A stretch of 64,000 bases of DNA, taken from assembly GCF_947500325.1 (NCBI RefSeq), contig NZ_CANMRQ010000007.1, forward strand, positions 140,659 through 204,658. Direction: 5' to 3'. Shown one piece after another: positions 9,477 through 16,125 of the stretch. Each line of letters opens with the position of its first letter. The stretch's first letter is position 1. The position numbers were made by a program, and so were the translations under genes. The DNA comes from an uncultured Lacinutrix sp. Its GTDB lineage: Bacteria; Bacteroidota; Bacteroidia; Flavobacteriales; Flavobacteriaceae. The notes under the pieces were generated by a model, which had not been told where the DNA came from, searched no databases, and saw nothing but the letters and a program-made list of their open reading frames with translations.

Positions 9477-9766
9477 TGGGAGATATTTCAGGTATTTTAC
9501 CAATAGTCGCTATTATAGCAGTTTTTTATTTGTTTATAATAGCACCACAAATGAAGCGAAATAAGCAAGAAAAGAAATTTGCAACAGAGCTAAAACGTGG
9601 AGATAAAATAATTACTAAAAGTGGTTTACATGGAAAAGTAGTTGAGCTTAATGATAAAGATGGTAGTTGTGTAATAGAAACTATGTCTGGAAAATTAAAG
9701 TTCGATCGTTCTGCAATTTCAATGGAAATGAGTAAATCGCTTAATGCACCAGTAAAAACAAAATAG
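9476..9766 (+). CDS. yajC: Preprotein translocase subunit YajC
   Basis: A 96-residue Sec-associated inner-membrane protein (SecDF-YajC accessory complex). It has one N-terminal membrane helix (about 5-23, ending IIAPQMKRNKQEKK) followed by the YajC cytoplasmic core LKRGDKIITKSGLHGKVVEL. Length is normal. The ATG overlaps the upstream stop by one base. A strong terminator ends the transcript 25 bases later, so the RiPP genes beyond form a separate unit. Confidence 0.93.
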   Translation: MGDISGILPIVAIIAVFYLFIIAPQMKRNKQEKKFATELKRGDKIITKSGLHGKVVELNDKDGSCVIETMSGKLKFDRSAISMEMSKSLNAPVKTK

Positions 9767-9790
9767 AATTAAATTTCTTAAATAAAAAAA

Positions 9791-9817
9791 GGCTTCCTTA
9801 CTAGGAAGCCTTTTTTT
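9791..9817 (+). terminator. Strong intrinsic terminator after yajC
   Basis: A perfect 8-bp stem GGCTTCCT/AGGAAGCC with a TACT loop is followed by seven T residues. It is preceded by an A-run, so it could work in both directions. It insulates the housekeeping block from the RiPP operon. Confidence 0.9.
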
Positions 9818-9883
9818 ATGGAATATATTTTAGACATAATAGCCTGCCTTAATTTATAAAAAAAATAATGATTTTTTTTATAA

Positions 9884-10065
9884 ACACCTCAATGTTTTCT
9901 AAGAAAAGGTGTAAATCCCCTAACTGAAAAACGAGTATTTCTACGCTCAAGAGCACCTTTTAAAGGTAATAACTTCACGATGTAATATTACAAATACTAT
10001 TGTGGAGTTCAGATACCACATTAATAAACGGGGCGGAACCTGAAAAGCCTTACGAGTAAGGGAAA
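9884..10065 (+). ncRNA. Candidate structured 5' leader RNA of the RiPP operon
   Basis: About 180 bases between the yajC terminator and the precursor ATG hold no plausible gene but several complementary segments. ACACCT (9884-9889) can pair with AGGTGT (9907-9912). AAAAGGTG (9904-9911) can alternatively pair with CACCTTTT (9954-9961), which would be mutually exclusive with the first helix. TGTGG (10001-10005) pairs with CCACA (10016-10020). CCTTA (10048-10052) pairs with TAAGG (10057-10061) around a CGAG loop. Local GC is visibly higher than in other spacers. It ends GGGAAATC shortly before the start codon. The 3' part superficially recalls a TPP riboswitch (AACCTGA...AAGGGAA), but the CTGAGA half is missing. 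Class unknown. Confidence 0.4.
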
Positions 10066-10081
10066 TCAAAAAAACAAAGTC

Positions 10082-11551
10082 ATGTCTAAAGTATCAAACG
10101 TGAAAGACGGTGCTCTTATAGAAGGGTACGACAATTTAACTGCAGTACAATGGTGTACACCTTCTTTTTTAGGGTGTAATGCATGTATTTCTGCAAGTGC
10201 TGTAAAAGGTCGAGTTACTATTACAATTTCGCTAAACACTCCTTTTGGGAATGTTAGCAAAAGTTTCAATTTCAATACCAATGTTAGTTTTACTTGGCAA
10301 CCATTTAGTAGATTCAAAATTACAATTAGTGTTGCTAACTTTAACGAAGCAGATGGTATTATTAGTTTTGATTTAGGTTTAAAACCATGTGTTGATGTTC
10401 CTGTTTTTGGATGGAAATGTTTTGACTTTACACATCACTTCTCTATTCCATTAGTACTTAATGGTATTCATAATGAGATTGATGATAGTCAATTTGCTAG
10501 TATTTTATCATTAAATGCAGGAGGATCATTGCATAGCGCTTGTAAAGATTGTGGAGATGAATCGGCATCTTCTTTATTACAAGGAGATATTTATAATAAT
10601 TATTTACAAGGACAAGGAGCAAACGCAGCAGGAGGATTTCCAACTATTCCAGTAGTAAGTTGTGTAACAACATGTACAGGAATACCAATAGTTTGCGATA
10701 CAGCCCAAGCGAATGTAAGTGCAACAGCAAATACTGCAGGAGGATTTCCAACGGTACCTGTTGTGAGTTGTGCAGTTACATGTACAAATGTACCACCTTT
10801 ATGTGCTACAGGACCGGCTCAATTGGCTACAGCAAATACAGCAGGAGGATTTCCAACAGTGCCAGTAGTAAGTTGTGTAACAACATGTACAGGAGTACCA
10901 ATAGTATGTAATTCTGCACAAACAAATGTAGCAGCAACAGCAAATACTGCAGGAGGATTTCCAACAGTACCAGTAGTGAGTTGTGTAACAACATGCACTG
11001 GAGTACCAATAGTGTGTAATTCTGCACAAGCAAATGTAGCAGCAACGGCAAATACAGCTGGAGGATTTCCAACTGTACCAGTTGTAAGTTGTGCAGTTAC
11101 ATGTACAAATGTACCGCCTTTATGTGCTACAGGACCAGCGCAGGTGGCAACAGCTAATACAGCAGGAGGATTTCCAACAGTACCAGTAGTGAGTTGTGTA
11201 ACAACATGCACTGGAGTACCAATAGTATGTAATTCTGCACAGGCAAATGTAGCAGCAACAGCAAATACTGCAGGAGCTTTTCCTACAGTGCCAGTTGTAA
11301 GTTGCGCAGTAACATGTACAAATGTACCACCAGTATGTGCTACAGGAGCTACTCAGGCTGCTCAAGCAAATGTAGCGGGAGGCTTTCCAACTGTGCCAGT
11401 CGTGAGTTGTGCAGTTACATGTACAAACGTACCGCCTTTATGTGCTACAGGACCAGCTCAGGTAGCAACAGCAAATGCTGCAGGCGGTTTTCCAACAGTG
11501 CCGGTTGTAAGTTGTGTTACAACATGTACTAATATACCACCTATCTGCTAA
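10082..11551 (+). CDS. Multi-core RiPP (lanthipeptide-type) precursor with nine Cys/Thr-rich repeats
   Basis: A 489-residue protein without a signal peptide. Residues 1-183 form a non-repetitive, beta-rich N-terminal region with Cys at 25, 32, 35, 103, 113, 154 and 157. Residues 184-489 are nine tandem repeats of 35-36 residues (the last stops at 22), each with a 22-residue core GGFPTVPVVSC-x3-C-x6-C. Two core variants occur: SCVTTCTGVPIVC and SCAVTCTNVPPLC, in the order A-B-A-A-B-A-B-B, then a hybrid ninth copy. Each core has three Cys and four or five Ser/Thr, suitable for lanthionine rings. Cores are joined by Ala/Asn/Thr-rich linkers ending in AGG (AGA once), which resemble double-glycine cleavage sites. 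Its place directly before kinase, lyase and LanC genes supports a precursor role; a structural Cys-rich protein is the alternative. Confidence 0.8.
   Translation: MSKVSNVKDGALIEGYDNLTAVQWCTPSFLGCNACISASAVKGRVTITISLNTPFGNVSKSFNFNTNVSFTWQPFSRFKITISVANFNEADGIISFDLGLKPCVDVPVFGWKCFDFTHHFSIPLVLNGIHNEIDDSQFASILSLNAGGSLHSACKDCGDESASSLLQGDIYNNYLQGQGANAAGGFPTIPVVSCVTTCTGIPIVCDTAQANVSATANTAGGFPTVPVVSCAVTCTNVPPLCATGPAQLATANTAGGFPTVPVVSCVTTCTGVPIVCNSAQTNVAATANTAGGFPTVPVVSCVTTCTGVPIVCNSAQANVAATANTAGGFPTVPVVSCAVTCTNVPPLCATGPAQVATANTAGGFPTVPVVSCVTTCTGVPIVCNSAQANVAATANTAGAFPTVPVVSCAVTCTNVPPVCATGATQAAQANVAGGFPTVPVVSCAVTCTNVPPLCATGPAQVATANAAGGFPTVPVVSCVTTCTNIPPIC
10631..11548 (+). repeat. Nine in-frame tandem repeats encoding RiPP cores
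   Basis: Nine units of 105-108 bases (the last shortened to 66) encode residues 184-489 of the precursor. Units differ mainly at synonymous sites and at the two alternating core types. This suggests amplification followed by selection on the peptide. The repeat produces many long spurious reading frames on both strands, which I do not count as genes. Confidence 0.95.
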
Positions 11552-11573
11552 CAGATTTTAGTATAAACCAAGT

Positions 11574-11604
11574 TAGATCGCAGAAAATCATTTTCTGCGA
11601 TCTA
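11574..11604 (+). promoter_or_regulatory. 14-bp hairpin between precursor and modification genes
   Basis: A perfect 14-bp stem (11574-11587 with 11591-11604, loop TCA, core AGATCGCAGAAAA / TTTTCTGCGATCT) lies in the 75-base gap between the precursor stop and the kinase start. No clean U-run follows. It therefore looks more like a partial terminator or mRNA-stabilising/processing hairpin, which would let the precursor be made in excess over the enzymes. Confidence 0.7.
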
Positions 11605-11626
11605 TACTATAAAAATAAGATAGATT

Positions 11627-12715
11627 ATGCGATTAGAACCTCTTGATGTATATAACTATTTGTATAAAAGGCAAATAGTAGATGCTTCTGAAGTTATAAA
11701 AGGAAATTATTTAATCCAACCAGTCAGAACAAGAAATAATATTATGAAAATAGTGATTGGACCTAATAATTCTCTTTTTATAAAACAAATGGCTTCAGAC
11801 CTTAAAACAAATAATTTATTTGAAAGAGAAATAAATACATATCATTTGTTTAAAGAAAATAAATCACTAGCCTTAATGTCTAAGTATGTTCCTCCACTTA
11901 TTCATTGTGATAAAGAAAATAATATTATGGTAACAGAGCTCTTTTACGGAGCAAAAAGCTTACATGATTACTATATGAATACTAAAAAATTTGATTTAAA
12001 TCTTGCTGAAGAACAAGCGAAAATTTTATCAACTTATCATGTAAGTTATAACAAACTTAATAATTTTGATAAACTTCCTAAAAACTTACCATGGATTTTA
12101 CAATTAGATAAACATAAAGCTCATGAGTTTTTTGTTGGTAATAAAGCCAGTACTGCTGTTATTAGTTTGATAAAAGAAAATAACCAATTACAAGAGACGT
12201 TGATTGGTTTGGCAAAAAAATGGCAGTTTACTCACTTAATTCATGGAGATGTTAAATGGGTGAATTTTTTAATTTCTAAAGATGAACAGAGTCAAAAGTT
12301 AATTGATTGGGAATTAGCAGATATAGGAGATCCTATATGGGATATAGCAGGGTTATTACAGTCTTATATTACTGCATGGCTTTTTGGTTTTGATAATAAT
12401 GACCCTTTTAATCAAAGTTTGCCTAAGGATATGGAGCCTTATGATATTAAACACATGAAACCTTCTGCTAAGGCTTTTCTTTTTAAATATTTAGAGTTGC
12501 AAAATTATCCTAGAGAATCTTATAATGCTTTTTTTATAAAAACAATGCAATTAACAGCTGCTAGAATTATACAAACTAGTGTTGAAGGAACTACTTATAG
12601 TTTAAAAGTTGAAGCTAATAATATAAGATGTGTTCAATTGGCTTTTAATATTATTAAAAATCCTCTACAAGCATTATCAGAATTGTTTAATATAAAAACA
12701 GAAGTATATGTTTAA
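11627..12715 (+). CDS. APH/choline-kinase-like phosphotransferase (putative RiPP Ser/Thr kinase)
   Basis: A 362-residue protein with an aminoglycoside-phosphotransferase-type kinase fold. Seen: a VAIK-like Lys at about 53 (LFIKQM), an alpha-C Glu in FEREIN (about 66-68), the catalytic loop HGDVKWVNFL (His206-Asp208, Asn213) and the metal-binding DWELADIGDP (Asp227). In class V lanthipeptide and thioamitide pathways a stand-alone kinase of this fold phosphorylates Ser/Thr of the precursor before elimination. That is the inferred role here because the next genes are HopA1-like and LanC. It overlaps the next gene by 8 bases, so translation is coupled. An antibiotic-resistance kinase is the alternative but fits the context poorly. 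Confidence 0.78.
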   Translation: MRLEPLDVYNYLYKRQIVDASEVIKGNYLIQPVRTRNNIMKIVIGPNNSLFIKQMASDLKTNNLFEREINTYHLFKENKSLALMSKYVPPLIHCDKENNIMVTELFYGAKSLHDYYMNTKKFDLNLAEEQAKILSTYHVSYNKLNNFDKLPKNLPWILQLDKHKAHEFFVGNKASTAVISLIKENNQLQETLIGLAKKWQFTHLIHGDVKWVNFLISKDEQSQKLIDWELADIGDPIWDIAGLLQSYITAWLFGFDNNDPFNQSLPKDMEPYDIKHMKPSAKAFLFKYLELQNYPRESYNAFFIKTMQLTAARIIQTSVEGTTYSLKVEANNIRCVQLAFNIIKNPLQALSELFNIKTEVYV

Positions 12716-13667
12716 AGATGATGTTATAGTAAAAGAATTGGTAAGAATTAATTCGCAATTAGATATTTCTAAATTTAATATTGCTTTTAGAGGACAAAAC
12801 TATGAGATAACATCACAAAATGTATTAAGTAAATTAGTTCGTGTATTGTACTCTGAATGTTATGCTTTAAAAGATACTTATCAAAAAGGAGAAGTAAATA
12901 AATATAATGGAGTTATAGATTTAGATGAGATATATGTTAGTTTATTATCTAAAAATAACTATACAAAAGATAAAACTCAAGATGGTTGGTTAGTAAAAAG
13001 AAACTTGTCTAATGGTTTTTTTGAAGTAGCTAAAGAGTTAAATGTAAGAACAATTTATCAAACAGAGCTAAGGCCTAAGGAAAAAATATTAACTACTAAA
13101 GTAGGAGATATGGTGAGTCTTTTTTTTCCAAGAGAAGAAAAATATAAGCAACCAACGTTTTATTATGTAAATAGTAATCAAATTATTGATTTTAATAAAA
13201 TGATGACTCGAATTTATTGGAATATTAATGATAAAGGAGCGCCAGTTCTTATAGAAAAAATCACAAAAAAACTAAATCATTATAATATCCCTTTTTTATT
13301 TAAATGCTTAAATAATCCAAAACTTTACTTTAGGCGTGATGCAGCAGTGTTGTATATAGAAAACAAAAATATGCAAGTAGTAAAATTGTTGTTGCCAGAA
13401 CTTTGTGGATTAATGGAGAGTTATCTTGATGAAGATGTGCCTCTTTTTACCTATAGATATAGTAAAGGAGTAGGGATTGCTGAAAGCCCTAGTATTCATG
13501 AAAGTTTTGGTATGAATAGAATAACTACCGTTGCAGAAACTATATTGAATAACATAGGTAAAAAACTAGACTCTAATGCTATGTTAAATAACATTTCTAA
13601 TGCTTTTATAAAAAAAGGAATCAATCCTGAAAAACCATTTTTGAATTCAGGATCTCAATTATTTTAA
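12708..13667 (+). CDS. HopA1-family protein (putative phospho-Ser/Thr lyase of RiPP maturation)
   Basis: A 319-residue protein resembling the HopA1 family, named after a Pseudomonas type III effector and also found as a lyase-type partner in class V lanthipeptide and thioamitide clusters. Family-like segments in order: LSNGFFEVAKEL (about 100), FPREEKYKQPTFYYVN, RIYWNIND (about 170), LNHYNIPFLFKCL, YFRRDAAVLYIE, VPLFTYRYSKGVGIAESP and SFGMNR near residue 270. Inferred reaction: removal of phosphate from phospho-Ser/Thr to give dehydroalanine or dehydrobutyrine. The start overlaps the kinase stop; the LanC gene follows after 17 bases. Confidence 0.75.
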   Translation: MFKDDVIVKELVRINSQLDISKFNIAFRGQNYEITSQNVLSKLVRVLYSECYALKDTYQKGEVNKYNGVIDLDEIYVSLLSKNNYTKDKTQDGWLVKRNLSNGFFEVAKELNVRTIYQTELRPKEKILTTKVGDMVSLFFPREEKYKQPTFYYVNSNQIIDFNKMMTRIYWNINDKGAPVLIEKITKKLNHYNIPFLFKCLNNPKLYFRRDAAVLYIENKNMQVVKLLLPELCGLMESYLDEDVPLFTYRYSKGVGIAESPSIHESFGMNRITTVAETILNNIGKKLDSNAMLNNISNAFIKKGINPEKPFLNSGSQLF

Positions 13668-13684
13668 AATTAAAACAATGACCT

Positions 13685-14908
13685 ATGAATAATATAGATA
13701 AAAATATATTTTTAGATACAGCTTGGGAAATTGGCTGTAAATTAATAAACTCAGCCATTTGGCATGAAGACTCTTGTAGCTGGCAAGGCTACTCTATAGA
13801 GGCTCTAAATGGAGAATATAAAACTGTCGTAAGAGCTTTTGGTTCTGATGTTTATTCAGGAACTTCTGGTATAGTCCTTTTCTTGGTTGCACTATATTCC
13901 GAAAAAAAGGATCCTATTTTATTAAAAACTATAGAGGGAGCTATTTCGCAAATGAAATTAAATACAACTAAATTATCTAACCATGGTTTTTATTCAGGTA
14001 AACCAGGTATTGCTTCAGCATTAATAAAAGTAGGAGAGACGCTAAATAGAAAAAAATGGATAGAAGATGGTTTAGAACTCCTCGATAGTATTACTTCTGT
14101 TTCAATTAAAAATCATGAGATAGATTTAATAAGTGGAGTAGCGGGAACTATTCCAGTATTGTTGGACGCTTATAGAAAATTCAATAAAAAAGAACTGCTT
14201 GATAAAGCGATTGAATTGGGAGATTTGTTAAATAATACAGCTAAAAAAGAAGGCCATATCTGTTCTTGGTCTACTGTGCCATCACAAAAAGATTTAACTG
14301 GGTTTTCTCATGGGGCTTCAGGAATTGCATTAGCTTTGCTGCAGCTTTATAATGTTACAGGAAGCAAAGAATATTTAAATACAGCTATAGGAGGATTTAA
14401 TTACGAAAGAGTTTCTTTTGATTCTGCACAACAAAATTGGCCAGATTATAGAGATGGTGTCGTTAAGCAAGATTCAGGGAATGTATGTGGTATATCTTGG
14501 TGTCATGGAGCACCTGGAATAGCAATTTCTAGATATAGAGCTAATCAATTAATGCCAGATTCAGTATATGTTCAGGAAATGGAAATTGCACTATCTACTA
14601 CTACTGCTAATGTTTATAATACACTAAATGCAGATTTAAGTAATACTAATTTTTCATTATGCCATGGTGTAGCAGGGAATTCAGATATTTTGCTAGATTG
14701 TGGTAGAGAAGAGCATGTAAAACTTGCAGAAGCAGTTGGTGTAGCGGGTATTAATAAATATCAACAAAATAATTCGTCATGGCCTTCAGGTTTAAATACT
14801 AACCAATATACACCAGGCTTAATGATGGGATTGGCAGGAACAGGGTATTTTTACATGAGACTCTATAATAAAGAGAAGTATCAATCTTTATTGTTTTCAA
14901 AATTATAA
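13685..14908 (+). CDS. LanC-family lanthionine cyclase
   Basis: A 407-residue stand-alone LanC-like protein with the alpha/alpha-toroid Gly-rich repeats (YSGTSGI, YSGKPGIA, ISGVAGT, FSHGASGI, CHGAPGI, CHGVAGN). The zinc site is complete: Cys273 in SWCHG, Cys326 and His327 in LCHG. His209 in FSHG corresponds to the catalytic His of NisC. LanC enzymes add Cys thiols to dehydrated Ser/Thr, forming (methyl)lanthionine rings. It is the last gene of the operon. With all zinc ligands present, activity is likely. Its separation from the kinase and lyase distinguishes the locus from the fused enzymes of classes II-IV. Confidence 0.88.
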   Translation: MNNIDKNIFLDTAWEIGCKLINSAIWHEDSCSWQGYSIEALNGEYKTVVRAFGSDVYSGTSGIVLFLVALYSEKKDPILLKTIEGAISQMKLNTTKLSNHGFYSGKPGIASALIKVGETLNRKKWIEDGLELLDSITSVSIKNHEIDLISGVAGTIPVLLDAYRKFNKKELLDKAIELGDLLNNTAKKEGHICSWSTVPSQKDLTGFSHGASGIALALLQLYNVTGSKEYLNTAIGGFNYERVSFDSAQQNWPDYRDGVVKQDSGNVCGISWCHGAPGIAISRYRANQLMPDSVYVQEMEIALSTTTANVYNTLNADLSNTNFSLCHGVAGNSDILLDCGREEHVKLAEAVGVAGINKYQQNNSSWPSGLNTNQYTPGLMMGLAGTGYFYMRLYNKEKYQSLLFSKL

Positions 14909-15076
14909 GTAATTATATTCTTAAAAAATAATTTTTATTCGTTATAAAATTCTATATACTAGATAAAATACGATTAAAATCATACAAAATAGTATTATCA
15001 ATAATAGATATCTTAGGGGCTAGGTATAATTTAAATATTTCTTATGTTTTATATATGAGAAATATTTTTGTTAAAA

Positions 15077-16117
15077 ATGATCTCTATGAATTTAAAAAAA
15101 CGTTTTACGCCCTTTAAATATAGGGTTTTTAATGTTCTGTTGTTATTGTTGTTTATGCCCCAAACTATAATGCTAAGTTGTAAAACCGAGAAACAATTAC
15201 AAGATGATAAAGTTGTAATTGTTGAAAATAAAACTCCAATTCTTGAATATGAAATTAAATCATCACTTGGTGAAGGTGCATTTTGGAATCATAAAACGAA
15301 AGAATTGTATTGGATAGATATCGAAGATAAAAAAATTCATATTTATAACCCTAAAACAAAAAAAAATAAATCTTTTTCTACCCCATCACGAGTAGGAACT
15401 GTTGTGCCGTATAACGAAACGGAAGCAGTTATAGCTTTAGAAGATGGTATTTATAAAATAAATACAGACCTAGGAGATTTTAGTTTGTTAGCTAACGTAG
15501 AAGCTAATATGATAGAAAATAGGTTTAATGATGGAAAATGCGACCCATCTGGAAACCTTTGGGTAGGTTCTATGCATTTAGAACAAACAAAACCTAATGC
15601 TAGTTTGTATAAAATAAATGAAGAAGGAGAGGTTTTAAAAATGCTAGGTAATATTACCATTTCGAATGGTATTGTATGGACATCTAGTGGGGAAATTATG
15701 TATTATATAGATACTCCAACAGGAAATATTAGAGCTTTTGATTTTGATGTAAAAACAAATACTATTAAAAACGAGCGTATTGTTATAAAAGTTCCTGTTT
15801 CATTAGGATATCCAGATGGAATGACTATAGATGAAGATGATATGTTATGGGTAGGTCTATGGAATGGTAATGCTGTGGCTAGATTTAACCCTATTACTGG
15901 ACAGTTGATATCTAAAATAGAAATACCAGCTCATAATGTAACTTCATGTGCTTTTGGAGGAGATAATTTAGAAACTTTATATGTAACTACTGCTAGTGTA
16001 GATATGACAGAGGAAGAAAAGAAACAATATCCTTTATCTGGTTCTGTATTTAGTGTTAATCCTGGGGTTAAAGGCGTTAAAAGCTCCTTTTTTGGAAATC
16101 AAAATAATTTAAAATAA
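15077..16117 (+). CDS. SMP-30/gluconolactonase-like lipoprotein
   Basis: A six-bladed beta-propeller of the SMP-30/gluconolactonase family. Such enzymes hydrolyse aldonolactones to aldonic acids using a bound divalent metal. Seen: GEGAFWNHKTKELYWIDI (metal Glu in the GEG block), ENRFNDGKCDPSGNLWVGSM, NGIVWTSSGEIMYYIDTP and YPDGMTIDEDDMLWVGLW. The N-terminus has a hydrophobic stretch ending LSC, so it is probably a lipoprotein. I take ATG 15077; ATG 15086 is equally possible and TTG 15068 less likely. The GH3 gene follows after 8 bases, and gluconate kinase genes lie downstream, consistent with a gluconolactone substrate. Confidence 0.82.
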   Translation: MISMNLKKRFTPFKYRVFNVLLLLLFMPQTIMLSCKTEKQLQDDKVVIVENKTPILEYEIKSSLGEGAFWNHKTKELYWIDIEDKKIHIYNPKTKKNKSFSTPSRVGTVVPYNETEAVIALEDGIYKINTDLGDFSLLANVEANMIENRFNDGKCDPSGNLWVGSMHLEQTKPNASLYKINEEGEVLKMLGNITISNGIVWTSSGEIMYYIDTPTGNIRAFDFDVKTNTIKNERIVIKVPVSLGYPDGMTIDEDDMLWVGLWNGNAVARFNPITGQLISKIEIPAHNVTSCAFGGDNLETLYVTTASVDMTEEEKKQYPLSGSVFSVNPGVKGVKSSFFGNQNNLK

Positions 16118-16125
16118 ACGATGAG

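Noticed and set aside
10030..10065. TPP riboswitch before the RiPP precursor
   Set aside because: AACCTGA...AAGGGAA resembles the 3' half of the TPP aptamer, but the CTGAGA element and its flanking helices are absent, and there is no thiamine gene in the operon.
10799..11532. Several 76-130 residue open frames on both strands inside the RiPP repeat region
   Set aside because: They arise because the repeat unit lacks stops in other frames. Their composition (Cys/Tyr/Trp or Leu/Val runs) merely mirrors the repeat, and the plus-strand precursor frame explains the region.
11627..12715. Aminoglycoside resistance kinase
   Set aside because: The fold fits, but coupled translation with HopA1-like and LanC genes makes a RiPP-modifying kinase far more likely.
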